Shown piece after piece: positions 8,095 to 15,824 of a stretch of 64,000 bases of DNA. Every line of letters begins with the position of its first letter. Position 1 is the stretch's first letter. Position numbers and translations under genes: made by a program. Source of the stretch: Myxococcales bacterium (GTDB lineage Bacteria > Myxococcota_A > Polyangia > Nannocystales > Nannocystaceae); the NCBI GenBank assembly GCA_020633335.1, contig JACKDU010000006.1, positions 62,001 through 126,000 on the forward strand, given 5' to 3'. The notes below the pieces were generated by a model. That model was not told where the DNA came from and did no database searches. It saw only the letters and a list, made by a program, of their open reading frames with translations.

Positions 8095-9303
8095 TCAGGA
8101 GGCCGCGAGCGCCGCGAGGCGATCGTCGACGAGGCCGAGGAACATGGCGACGCCGAGGGGGATGAGGGCGTCGTCAAAGTCGAAATCCGGGTGGTGGCAG
8201 CAGGGCGTGGACTCGCCCGGGCGCCCGGCGCCGAGGAAGAAGTAGGCCCCCGGGACCTGCTGGGCGAAGTACGCGAAGTCCTCGGCGCCCGCCATCGGCA
8301 GACCGGCGTCCGAGACCCTGGCGTCGCCGATCAGCGCGCCGGCGACCCGGGCGACGGCGGCCGCGCAGCGGGGATGGTTGACGAGCACCGGGTAGCCGGT
8401 GTGGAGATCGAGATCGATGGCGACCTCGAAGGTCGCGGCGACGCCGGCGACGATCGCCCGCATCCGCCGGACGACGCGCTCGCCGATCGCCGGGTCAAAG
8501 GAGCGGATCGTCCCCTGGAGGCGGGCCTCGGCCGGGATCACGTTGTTCGTCGTCCCGGCCTGGAAGGCGGTGACCGAGACCACGGCGCCCCCCGCGTGGC
8601 CGAGCTCGCGCGACGTCAGGGTCTGGAGCGCGCTCACGAGGTGGGCGCCGGCGACGATCGGATCGCGGCAGAGCTGGGGCTGCGAGCCGTGGCCGCCGAT
8701 CCCGGTGATCGTCAGGGCGAAGGCGTGGACCTGGGCCATCGTCGCCCCCGCCCGGACGCGGATCTCGCCGGCCGGGTAGTCCGGCCAGTTGTGGAGTCCG
8801 TAGACCTCGTCGACGTTGTCGAGCGCCCCCTCGGCGATCATCACCTTCGCGCCGCCCCCGCGCACGCCCTCCTCGGCTGGCTGAAAGAGCAGGCGGACGT
8901 TGCCCGCGAGCTCCGCGCGGCGGCCGGCGAGGCGATCGGCGACCCCCATGAGGATCGTCGTGTGGCCGTCGTGGCCGCACTTGTGGGCGCGGCCCTGGTG
9001 GATCGAGCGGTAGGGGAGATCGGTGCTCTCCTCCATCGGCAGGCAGTCGAGGTCGGCCCGGAGGGCGATCGTCGGCGCCCGGCCGATCAGATCCGGGCGG
9101 AGATCGGCGACCAGCCCGGTGCCGGCGCAGGCCCGCGGCGCGAAGCCCCGTTCACGGAGCCAGCGCTCGACCTTGGCCTGGGTCCGGACCTCTTCGAAGC
9201 CGAGCTCGGGGTGGCGGTGGAGGTCGTGACGGATCGCCCGCAGCTCGGCGAGGAGCGCGGACGGGAGGGCGTCGATGGCGGCGGCCGAGTCGCTCGCGGA
9301 CAT
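8095..9303 (-). CDS. M20-family amidohydrolase / carboxypeptidase
   Basis: 402-residue cytosolic metallopeptidase of the M20D amidohydrolase group (hippurate hydrolase, IAA-amino-acid hydrolase, N-acyl-L-amino-acid amidohydrolase), which removes an acyl group from an N-acylated amino acid. Typical signatures are present: RADLDCLPMEE near the N-terminus, the metal-binding HKCGHDGH, LLFQPAEEG with the catalytic Glu pair, and a C-terminal GAEDFAYF. Length is normal for the family. A TACCCT hexamer lies 6 nt before the ATG and there is no Shine-Dalgarno. Exact substrate cannot be told from sequence. Confidence 0.93.
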   Translation of the reverse strand: MSASDSAAAIDALPSALLAELRAIRHDLHRHPELGFEEVRTQAKVERWLRERGFAPRACAGTGLVADLRPDLIGRAPTIALRADLDCLPMEESTDLPYRSIHQGRAHKCGHDGHTTILMGVADRLAGRRAELAGNVRLLFQPAEEGVRGGGAKVMIAEGALDNVDEVYGLHNWPDYPAGEIRVRAGATMAQVHAFALTITGIGGHGSQPQLCRDPIVAGAHLVSALQTLTSRELGHAGGAVVSVTAFQAGTTNNVIPAEARLQGTIRSFDPAIGERVVRRMRAIVAGVAATFEVAIDLDLHTGYPVLVNHPRCAAAVARVAGALIGDARVSDAGLPMAGAEDFAYFAQQVPGAYFFLGAGRPGESTPCCHHPDFDFDDALIPLGVAMFLGLVDDRLAALAAS

Positions 9304-9363
9304 CGCCCGAGGGTAGCAGGCGGCCGTGGCCTTCGGCGCGCGGGCGTGGCAAGCTAGCCGCCG

Positions 9364-9501
9364 ATGATCGAGCGCCGCGCTCCGATCCGTTCGAAGGCCT
9401 TCGTCCTCCGCGAGGCGGGGATCGAGGTCCCGACGACGCCGCTGCGTCTCGCCGACGGCTCCCTCTTTCGCCCGGGCGAAGACCCCGATCCCGAGGGCTA
9501 G
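9364..9501 (+). CDS. Small 45-residue ORF upstream of the bilin-reductase-like gene
   Basis: Begins with ATG at 9364, ends with TAG at 9499-9501, and encodes a basic-then-acidic 45-residue peptide (starts MIERRAPIRSKAF, ends GEDPDPEG). The next gene starts 2 nt after the stop in a different frame, so translational coupling is likely. Codon choice is normal for the window (G/C-ending). No family recognised; it could also be a leader peptide. It is shorter than usual gene-calling thresholds. Confidence 0.5.
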   Translation: MIERRAPIRSKAFVLREAGIEVPTTPLRLADGSLFRPGEDPDPEG

Positions 9502-9503
9502 CG

Positions 9504-10244
9504 GTGCGTCGGGGGCAGGAGGCCGCGCGCGCGCTCGCCCTCGAGCTGGGCCTGGTCGAGGACGCCGATCCCGCGGGGGGGGCGCGCCTCGTCCTCTGCG
9601 CGCGCCTCCGCGGGGCGCCGGAGCCGATCGGCGAGGTCCGGCGCTACGTCGGCCCGGGGCCGGTGGTCGAGGTGCTGAGCGTCCGCCTGGCGGTCGCCGC
9701 CCTCGGCCTCGAGGTCGAGCGCCTCCTCGCCTTCGCCGCCGCCGATCTGCCGCTCCCGCACCTCTCGCTGAGCCTCACCCGGAGCCAGCCGCCGGGGACC
9801 CCGGGGCTGCGCACGGTGATCGTCGATCTGATCCCGCGGGTCGATCTCGCGGTCAACCTCGGCCACGCCGAGGCGGTCTTTCGCCCGCTCGCCGACGCCC
9901 GCGCCCAGGCGCTGGTCGCCGAGGGGGCCCGCGAGCTCGCCCCGGGGCCGCTGCGGGCGGCGATCGGCTCCCCCTGGGCCGCGCTCCTCCAGCTCGAGGG
10001 CGGCGACGAGGGGCCGATCGACGGGCTCGTCGACGCCTACGTCGAGCATTGGCGGGGGCTCGTCCGGGGCGGGCTCGGAGCGCCGGCGCTCGCCGATCTC
10101 CACGCCCCCGCGGCCGCCGAGCGCGATCGCCGGCTGCGGGCGGCGCTCGCCGATCGACGGGTCGAGCCGCTGATCGGCGAGGTCGAGCGCCTCTGCGATC
10201 GCCCGCAGGCGGCCGCCCTCGCCGCCCTCATCGCCGGTTCTTGA
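9504..10244 (+). CDS. Bilin-reductase / red-chlorophyll-catabolite-reductase-like protein
   Basis: 246-residue soluble protein starting with GTG 2 nt after the preceding small ORF. No certain family, but the central part resembles the ferredoxin-dependent bilin reductase / RCC reductase superfamily: a PHLSLSL strand, then VIVDLIPRVDLAVN (compare the VVLDLLPRKDLVLH pattern I recall from plant RCC reductase), then a long helix, an IGSPWAALLQL strand and a helix with YVEHWRGLV. Spacing and overall length (~250) also fit that fold. Substrate and activity are unknown, and no heme oxygenase or phytochrome gene lies nearby. The assignment rests on recalled motif similarity only. Confidence 0.5.
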   Translation: MRRGQEAARALALELGLVEDADPAGGARLVLCARLRGAPEPIGEVRRYVGPGPVVEVLSVRLAVAALGLEVERLLAFAAADLPLPHLSLSLTRSQPPGTPGLRTVIVDLIPRVDLAVNLGHAEAVFRPLADARAQALVAEGARELAPGPLRAAIGSPWAALLQLEGGDEGPIDGLVDAYVEHWRGLVRGGLGAPALADLHAPAAAERDRRLRAALADRRVEPLIGEVERLCDRPQAAALAALIAGS

Positions 10245-10267
10245 ACAATGTCCGAAGGGACATGTTC
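10243..10267. terminator. Bidirectional terminator hairpin
   Basis: GAACAATGTCC (10243-10253) pairs with GGACATGTTC (10258-10267) with one bulged A and a GAAG loop, in the 28-bp gap between two convergent genes; its left arm overlaps the stop codon of the plus-strand gene. It contains an AAGGGACA word also seen in two other intergenic sites (near 26050 and 26920). Confidence 0.55.
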
Positions 10268-10272
10268 ATCGA

Positions 10273-11532
10273 TCAGGGCGCGACGTGGCTCGCCTGGCCG
10301 TCCAGGAGGTCCTGCACCCAGTCGGTGAGGAGCACCCCGGCGACGTCGGTCTCGAAGAAGTCGGAGTTGAGCTGGGTCCAGACGTGCTCGTTGCTGGCGA
10401 TGAAGTAGCTCCCCCAGCCGCTCGGCGCGAGCTCCTCGTCGCGGTAGCGGAAGAGCCCCTCCTGGAAGACCGAGCCGGGCATCGTCCCGACCCCCGAGCA
10501 ATCGTCGACCCCGAAGGCGTAGAAGATCGAGATCGTCGCGTCGCGGGTGCTCGAGATGAGGCCGAGGTTGGCCCGCGGGACCGCGGCCGCGATGTGGGCG
10601 GCGAGGTTGGTGAGGCCGCCGCCGTCCGGCCCGGTGCAGGCGTCGCAGCCCGGCGGGAGGTTCTCGGTGAGGCCCCAGGTGTCGCGCCAGGTCTGCTGGA
10701 GGCAGGGGGCGGTGTACTCGTCGGCGAGGATCGGCGCGGAGTCGTCGATGAAGGTGATCTCGCTCTTCGGGAAGGCCTTGGCGAAGCGGATGAAGTTGAA
10801 GCCGCCGCCGAAGCCGCCCGCCGAGGCCCCGGCGATCAGGACCGCCGGCGCGTCGGCGAAGGTCGGGACGATCCGCTGGAGGAAGGCGCCGATGTTGCGG
10901 TAGCCGACGAAGTCCATCGGATCGGGCTGCTCGTCGATCATCACCCCCTCGCGGCCGCCGGCGAAGACGTCGCCCGAGCAGTAGGGGAGGTAGACGACGC
11001 TCCACTCGCCGACCGGGTTGTCGGGGCTCTCGTCGTTGAAGATGCCGATCGAGCCCCAGGGATCGACCCACTCGGCGAACTCGGGGGCGCCGTAGAAGCC
11101 CGGGTTGTTGAAGCAGGTGAGGGTGTTCCAGCAGGCGCCGCCGCCCTGGAGGTAGATCATCAGGTTTGCGCTGGTCCCGTAGCGGACGGCGATCCCGGTC
11201 GGCGTGCCGTCGCGGCAGAAGGCGTCGGGGAAGTCGACCCAGACCCACTCGCCGGGCTCGCCGGGCGGCAGGGGCTCGCCGTCGTAGGTCGGTCCGGGGT
11301 CGCCGGTGGTGTCGCCGACCCCGCTCGTCTCGCCGCCCGAGCTCGCCTCGCCGCCGCTGCCGGTCGACCCGGTCGCGTCGCCGCTGCCCGAGCTCGCCTC
11401 GGTCTCGCTGGCGCCGGCGCTCGCGGGCGAGGTGTCGTCGCCGCAGGCGATCGGGCCGAGGGCGAGGGCGAGGGCGAGGGCCAGGGAGCGCGGGAGGGCG
11501 AGGGGACGGGCGGACGCGGCGACGGGCGGCAT
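10273..11532 (-). CDS. Pectinacetylesterase/Notum-like lipoprotein esterase
   Basis: 419-residue secreted alpha/beta hydrolase of the pectinacetylesterase (PAE/Notum) family, which cleaves ester bonds on acylated sugars or related substrates. A signal peptide with lipobox PIAC (Cys30) is followed by a Ser/Gly/Thr linker to ~80. The catalytic domain shows the oxyanion region YLQGGGACWN, the nucleophile motif GASAGGFGG, an Asp-containing DDSAP segment and the C-terminal catalytic His in NEHVW. Several paired cysteines (CFNN, CSGD, CDACTG) fit an extracytoplasmic protein. It is convergent with the bilin-reductase-like gene and divergent from the SIR2 fusion. Natural substrate unknown. Confidence 0.85.
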   Translation of the reverse strand: MPPVAASARPLALPRSLALALALALGPIACGDDTSPASAGASETEASSGSGDATGSTGSGGEASSGGETSGVGDTTGDPGPTYDGEPLPPGEPGEWVWVDFPDAFCRDGTPTGIAVRYGTSANLMIYLQGGGACWNTLTCFNNPGFYGAPEFAEWVDPWGSIGIFNDESPDNPVGEWSVVYLPYCSGDVFAGGREGVMIDEQPDPMDFVGYRNIGAFLQRIVPTFADAPAVLIAGASAGGFGGGFNFIRFAKAFPKSEITFIDDSAPILADEYTAPCLQQTWRDTWGLTENLPPGCDACTGPDGGGLTNLAAHIAAAVPRANLGLISSTRDATISIFYAFGVDDCSGVGTMPGSVFQEGLFRYRDEELAPSGWGSYFIASNEHVWTQLNSDFFETDVAGVLLTDWVQDLLDGQASHVAP

Positions 11533-11689
11533 GGCGACCTCGGCTCGCCGCGGGGCGGCGCGGCGATCGACCCAGCGTCGCCCCAGGCGCGCGCCGGGGC
11601 AAGGGGCGCGCGCCCCCGCAGATCGCCGATTTTTCGCGTTTCGGGCCGCGCTGGGCTAGGGCCGGGGGAGGAGAGGGAGAAGGACGACG

Positions 11690-13663
11690 ATGCTCAAGAT
11701 CCCAAGCGAGCTGGCCCAGGCGATCCAGGCCGGTGAGTGTGTCCTCTGGACCGGAGCCGGCATCGGCGCCCTCGCGGGGCTCCCCGGCTGGCACGAGGGG
11801 CTGACCTGCGCGATCGAGCGCTGCCCCGCCGACGCCCAGCCCCAGCTCCGCGATCTCCTCACCCAGGGGCGGCTCCGGCCGGTCCTCGCCTACCTCCGGC
11901 GCCACGGCCTCGAGGCCGGCCTCGAGGCCCACATGCGCGAGGACGCGCCGCCGATCGCCGGCGCCGAGATCCTCGCCAAGCTCCCCTGGCGCGCCTGCCT
12001 GGCGACCGCCTACGTCGACGTGCTCCGGCGGATCTTCGAGGCCGAGGGGCAGGCGGTCGAGGTCGTCACCCACCGCGAGATCCACCGGCCGACCCTGCGG
12101 GACGAGGCGGGCGGCGGCGGGCGGCCGATGATCCTGCCGACCCCGCCCTCGGGGCGGAGCATCCGGGCCGATCGCGCGCTCTTCGAACTGGTCGAGGAGG
12201 TCGCCCGCGCCCGCACCTTCTTCTTCTTTGGCTTCGACATCGACGACCCTGACCTCGCCGAGATCCTCGAGCTCCTCGGGCGGATCGGCCGCGGTCGCAA
12301 GCACTACGCGCTCCTCCCCTACGTCACCGAGGCCGAGGCCGAGGAGCTCCTCGAGAGCCGCGGGATCGTCGTCATCGATCCGGGGGCGCACCGCGAGCCG
12401 GCGGCCGCGCTCGTCGCCCTCCAGCAGGCGATCTGGGAGACCGAGGGCGGCCCCTCGCGGACCCGGGCCGACCTCGCCGCCCTCGACCTCGCGCGGGCCC
12501 TCGCCGAGATCCCGATCCGCGGCGACTTCGCGGCCGACGCCGCCTTCACCTGCGACCTCGTCGGCGTCGAGCGGATCCTCGCCGAGCTCGCGGAGGCGGT
12601 GGAGGACGAGCTGGGCCTCGACGAGGAGTACGCGGTCGACGCCTTCGGCCGCCTCGATCCGAGCACCCTCCTCCGCCTCGGCAACGTCTACCTCGCCCAC
12701 GGGCGGGCGGCGGACGCCCGCCGCTGCTACCAGGCGGTGCGCGAGCGCGGATCTGGCCGTGAGTACAGGTCGATCGCGCTCTTCAACCTCGCCCTCTCGG
12801 CGGCCGCGGTCGGCCGCGAGCGGGCGGCGGTCTCGGCCCTCCGCGGCGCCGGCGCGGCCGATCGCGCGCTCGCGCTGATGCCCGGGCGCCTCGACCTCGA
12901 GGCCGTGCGGGCCTGGGATCTCACCCGCCTGGTCGTCGGCGGCCGCGATCGCGGGACCCGCGAGCGGGTCGAGCTCTGGCTGCGGGCGCTCGCGCGGCCG
13001 GTCGGCGCCTCCGATCAGCGGCGCTTCAACGTCGAGGTCCAGCGGGCCTCGGCGCTCCGCCACCACGGCCTCCAGCGGGTCCGGGGGGGCTTCAGCGACG
13101 GTCAGCTCTTCGGCGTGATCGCCGAGCCGATCCCCGGGATCACCCTGGCGGAGGCCCTCGGCGAGGGCGGCCGGATGGAGATGTTCCGGGCGCTGCGCCT
13201 CTCGATGGCCCTCCTCGAGGCCCTGAGCGCGCTCCACGGCCACGGGATGATCCACCGCGACATCCGGCCGGCGCAGGTGGTCCTCGGCCTCGACGGCCCG
13301 GTCCTCTGCGGGCAGGGCTTCACCCCGCTGATCAACCTCCGGCGGCCGACCCTCCGCCACCTCGCCGACGGCTACGTCGCCCCCGAGGTCCTCGCCGGCC
13401 AGGCGCCGTCGACCACCAGCGATCTCTACAGCGTCGCCGCGATCCTCTATCGCTGCCTCAGCGGCCGCTCGCCCTCGGCGTCGATCCAGCCGGCGTCGGC
13501 GTTCCAGCCCGGGCTCGATCCGCGGGTCGACGAGGCGCTCGCGCTCGCGCTCCACCCCGAGCCCGGCCAGCGCCTCTCGCCCCGCCGCCTCCGGGCCGAG
13601 CTCGCGCAGATCGTCAGCGTCCCGCTCCTCCTGGTCTCCCGCCTCGGCGACCGGCCGGCCTAG
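11690..13663 (+). CDS. SIR2-like domain / TPR-like / pseudokinase fusion protein
   Basis: 657-residue cytosolic protein with an unusual architecture. Residues ~10-240 look like a SIR2_2-type NAD-binding domain: WTGAGIGALAGLPGW (GAG at 22-24) and FFFFGFDIDDPD (~176-187, the usual GYSLSDPD position). The usual TTNYD motif is replaced by TAYVD and the catalytic His is not obvious. A helical TPR-like region follows (~320-430). The C-terminal ~200 residues form a protein-kinase-like lobe: HRDIRPAQ (Asp524; catalytic Lys and Asn replaced), GQG in place of DFG, then APEVL and SDLYSVAAILY. The N-lobe glycine loop and VAIK lysine are missing, so it is a pseudokinase. A purine-rich ribosome binding site precedes the ATG. 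SIR2-like domains are widespread in anti-phage NADase systems; that role here is an inference. Confidence 0.75.
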   Translation: MLKIPSELAQAIQAGECVLWTGAGIGALAGLPGWHEGLTCAIERCPADAQPQLRDLLTQGRLRPVLAYLRRHGLEAGLEAHMREDAPPIAGAEILAKLPWRACLATAYVDVLRRIFEAEGQAVEVVTHREIHRPTLRDEAGGGGRPMILPTPPSGRSIRADRALFELVEEVARARTFFFFGFDIDDPDLAEILELLGRIGRGRKHYALLPYVTEAEAEELLESRGIVVIDPGAHREPAAALVALQQAIWETEGGPSRTRADLAALDLARALAEIPIRGDFAADAAFTCDLVGVERILAELAEAVEDELGLDEEYAVDAFGRLDPSTLLRLGNVYLAHGRAADARRCYQAVRERGSGREYRSIALFNLALSAAAVGRERAAVSALRGAGAADRALALMPGRLDLEAVRAWDLTRLVVGGRDRGTRERVELWLRALARPVGASDQRRFNVEVQRASALRHHGLQRVRGGFSDGQLFGVIAEPIPGITLAEALGEGGRMEMFRALRLSMALLEALSALHGHGMIHRDIRPAQVVLGLDGPVLCGQGFTPLINLRRPTLRHLADGYVAPEVLAGQAPSTTSDLYSVAAILYRCLSGRSPSASIQPASAFQPGLDPRVDEALALALHPEPGQRLSPRRLRAELAQIVSVPLLLVSRLGDRPA

Positions 13664-13685
13664 CGGGGTAGCCGGCGCCCGTCGA

Positions 13686-13715
13686 TTGCCTCCACCGGCC
13701 GCCTCGTGCCACGAT
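13686..13715 (+). promoter_or_regulatory. Candidate promoter of the PH-domain gene
   Basis: TTGCCT (13686-13691) and CACGAT (13710-13715) are spaced by 18 nt; the second element ends 7 nt before the ATG, as in the leaderless-type promoters elsewhere in the window. Confidence 0.35.
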
Positions 13716-13722
13716 CGCCGCC

Positions 13723-14352
13723 ATGGCGAGCCAGGAACCAGAGGCCAACAAGGAGGCCAACAAGGACGCGAGCGAGGCCGCGCCGCGGGCGGTCGCGCCG
13801 GCGGGGGGTCGGCCGCCGGTCGGCCGCGACGAGGTCTTCTTCGCGGGGATCGCCAAGCACAGCGTCAGCCTCGGCCGCTACCTGGCGGCGATCGGCGCGT
13901 CGATCGTCGGCGGCGTCCTCGGCTGGCTCCTGATGAAGATCGACGCGCTCGCCCAGCTCCCGCTCTGGCTCCTCGCGCTGGTCGGCCTGCCGATGCTCCT
14001 GGTCGCGTACCTCCGGCACATCACCACCCGCTACAAGATCAGCGCGCGGCGGGTGGAGACCGAGCACGGGGTGATCACCAAGCGGGTCGACAGCCTCGAG
14101 CTCTGGCGGGTGCTCGACGTCCGCTACGAGCAGAGCCTCCTCGATCGGCTCTTCGACAACGGCAAGATCACCCTGGTGTCGACCGATCAGACCGACCCGA
14201 ACCTGGTCCTCCACGGCATCGCCGGCCACCGCGAGCTCTTTGAGAAGCTCCGCGACGCGGTCCAGACCGCGCGGATGACCTCGCGGCCGATGGAGCTGGT
14301 CGGCGGCCACGAGGCGGTCGAGCTCGCCGGCGGCGGCGAGCTCCCCGGCTGA
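13723..14352 (+). CDS. PH-domain membrane protein (bPH2/YdbT-like)
   Basis: 209-residue membrane protein. A charged N-terminal tail (~1-40) precedes two hydrophobic helices (~52-70 and ~76-98), then a bacterial PH-like domain (~100-175) of the YdbT/DUF304 type, with the typical strand pattern YKISARRVETEHGVIT and LELWRVLDVRYEQSLLDRL, followed by GKITLVSTD. Such proteins sit in the inner membrane with the PH domain in the cytoplasm; their functions are mostly unknown. It starts 59 bp after the SIR2 fusion on the same strand, so it could be co-transcribed with it, though a separate promoter is also likely. Confidence 0.8.
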   Translation: MASQEPEANKEANKDASEAAPRAVAPAGGRPPVGRDEVFFAGIAKHSVSLGRYLAAIGASIVGGVLGWLLMKIDALAQLPLWLLALVGLPMLLVAYLRHITTRYKISARRVETEHGVITKRVDSLELWRVLDVRYEQSLLDRLFDNGKITLVSTDQTDPNLVLHGIAGHRELFEKLRDAVQTARMTSRPMELVGGHEAVELAGGGELPG

Positions 14353-14728
14353 GGCGAGCCTGGCCCGGCGCGGCGGCGCGAAGAGGCGGTGACCCGGCCT
14401 CGGCGACGTCGCGGCGTGATGGCGCGCGGCCGGGGCCCTTGCCCCAGGCCCGTGCGAATGCAGTGTCAGATAACTCGCTGACGTAGTGTCAGATCCAGCC
14501 GCGACGGCCCTGACGCAGTGTCAGACTCTGGTCCCGACACCCTAACGTCATGTCACTTTTGGCCCGACGCAGACCTTACGGTGCGGCACGTAGACCCTCC
14601 TGCGCGACAGAATTTTGGGTGCCATCGGAAAAACCTGCGTGCACGGATCGGCGGCGCATGGGATAGATTGTCATCGTCCACTTCGGCGGCATTGGGCCGT
14701 CACGGACGAGACCGACGAGGGTAGTGCC
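14353..14728. other. 376-bp intergenic region with an operator-like repeat array
   Basis: No convincing gene. It holds four copies of a TGACGNAGTGTCAG-like element (see separate entry) and is less GC-rich than its surroundings towards the 39-residue membrane peptide gene. A frame running 14615-14728 into that gene has no supporting start signals. Confidence 0.6.
14456..14556 (+). repeat. Four spaced copies of a TGAC-N4-5-GTCA element
   Basis: Copies: 14456-14469 (GAATGCAGTGTCAG), 14479-14492 (TGACGTAGTGTCAG), 14511-14524 (TGACGCAGTGTCAG) and 14543-14556 (TAACGTCATGTCAC). Complete copies are imperfect palindromes (TGAC...GTCA). Start-to-start spacing is 23, 32 and 32 bp, close to two, three and three helical turns, which would put bound proteins on one face of the DNA. 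Likely an operator array for the downstream small gene. Confidence 0.6.
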
Positions 14729-14848
14729 ATGACCATCTTTACGCTTGCGATCCTCATTGCGGTGGCGATCTTCAACTCCGCGCTCTTCTCCTTCCTCTTC
14801 TTCTACATCCGCAAGAACGCGCGCCGCGAAGAGCCCCAGCGGGCGTAG
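14729..14848 (+). CDS. 39-residue single-pass membrane peptide
   Basis: Short ORF starting at ATG 14729 after a GAGG-like site. One hydrophobic segment (~3-27: TIFTLAILIAVAIFNSALF... FFYI) is followed by a short positively charged tail (RKNARREEPQRA), giving an N-out or single-anchor inner-membrane peptide. It stands alone between the PH-domain gene and pyrF and is preceded by the repeat array. Function unknown; comparable small membrane peptides often regulate transporters or act in stress, but nothing here specifies that. Confidence 0.6.
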   Translation: MTIFTLAILIAVAIFNSALFSFLFFYIRKNARREEPQRA

Positions 14849-14870
14849 CGCGGGGGCGCTGGAAGGTAGA

Positions 14871-14887
14871 GCCGGCCGCAGGCCGGC
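14871..14887 (+). terminator. Hairpin after the membrane-peptide gene
   Basis: GCCGGCC (14871-14877), 3-nt loop, GGCCGGC (14881-14887), 23 nt after the stop codon. Followed by GTGGTCTTG rather than a T run, so only a moderate terminator. Confidence 0.45.
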
Positions 14888-14981
14888 GTGGTCTTGAACA
14901 ATCAATCCTCGTAGCAGTGCTTGCGGCGCGAGCCATCGGCGAGCGTCCGCGCGCGCACGCCGTCGCGCCGAAATGCCGACG

Positions 14982-15002
14982 GCTCCGGCGTCGCTCCGGA
15001 GC
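14982..15002 (-). terminator. Possible pyrF terminator hairpin
   Basis: GCTCCGG (14982-14988) and CCGGAGC (14996-15002) with a 7-nt loop, 13 nt past the pyrF stop codon on the minus strand. No long T tract. Confidence 0.35.
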
Positions 15003-15014
15003 TTCTGCTCGCTC

Positions 15015-15737
15015 TCAGATCGCGGCCGCGATCTCGGCGACGATCGCGTCGGCGGCGGCCGCCGGATCCTCCGCCCGCAGGATCGGCCGCCCGACGACCA
15101 GGTGGGTCGCGCCGTCGTGGATCGCCTGGGTCGGCGTGACCACCCGCCGCTGATCGCCGGCGTCGGCGCTCGCCGGCCGGACCCCCGGGACCACCCGCTG
15201 GAGGCCCGGGGCGATCTCGCGGACGCGGGCGACCTCGGCCCCGGAGCAGACGATCCCGGCGCAGCCGGCCTCGCGGGCGCAGGCGGCCCGGAGGGCGACG
15301 AGCTCCGCGGGCGCGCGGGTGTGGCCGGCCTCGGCGCAGGCGGCCGCGTCCTGACTGGTGAGCACGGTCACGGCCAGGATCCCGAGATCATCGCCGGCCG
15401 CGTCGACGCAGGCCCGCAGGTGATCGATCCCCGAGCCGGCGTGGACCGTCAGGAAGCGGGCGCCGAGGCGCCGGGCCGATCGGATCGCCCCCTGCATCGT
15501 GTTGGGGATGTCGTGGAGCTTGAGGTCGAGGAAGATCTCGAGCTCGGGGAAGGCGTCGCGGAGGCGGGCGACCACCGACGGACCCTCGGCGACGAAGAGC
15601 TCGAGGCCGACCTTGAGCATGCCGACGTGGCCGCGGAGGCGAGCGGCGGCCGCGAAGGCGGCGGCCTGGTCGGCGACGTCGACGGCGACGATCAGGCGTT
15701 GGCGGGCGGCGTGGAGATCGGCTGCGGCGGCGGTCAT
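15015..15737 (-). CDS. pyrF: Orotidine 5'-phosphate decarboxylase
   Basis: 240-residue TIM-barrel enzyme that decarboxylates OMP to UMP, the last step of de novo pyrimidine synthesis. Family signatures are present: LIVAVDV near the start, KVGLELF, the catalytic FLDLKLHDIPNT (Asp-x-Lys-x-x-Asp), VTVLTS, and VVPGVRP followed by VVGRPI near the C-terminus, which hold the phosphate. Length is typical. The ATG at 15737 was chosen because the longer frame upstream overlaps the divergent serine hydrolase gene. It is monocistronic here, divergent from that gene by 87 bp. Confidence 0.96.
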   Translation of the reverse strand: MTAAAADLHAARQRLIVAVDVADQAAAFAAAARLRGHVGMLKVGLELFVAEGPSVVARLRDAFPELEIFLDLKLHDIPNTMQGAIRSARRLGARFLTVHAGSGIDHLRACVDAAGDDLGILAVTVLTSQDAAACAEAGHTRAPAELVALRAACAREAGCAGIVCSGAEVARVREIAPGLQRVVPGVRPASADAGDQRRVVTPTQAIHDGATHLVVGRPILRAEDPAAAADAIVAEIAAAI

Positions 15738-15824
15738 CGGCGGCCGCAGGATGGGCGGAGGCGGCGAGCGACGCAAGGGCCGCGGGGCTTCCCATCGACC
15801 CGCCTCCGCGGGCAAGCTGCGGCG

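Noticed and set aside
9364..10244. A single broken gene by frameshift at ~9500
   Set aside because: The two frames have no clear homology continuity; the first has its own start and the second starts right after its stop, so two ORFs are simpler.
10037..13555. 1172-codon minus frame opposite the SIR2 fusion and extending into the esterase gene region
   Set aside because: Low-complexity Arg/Ala-rich translation with no domain; the plus-strand SIR2 frame has clear motifs and an RBS.
14615..14728. Longer start for the small membrane peptide
   Set aside because: The extension has no RBS, is Cys/His-rich and unlike the peptide; ATG 14729 follows a GAGG site.
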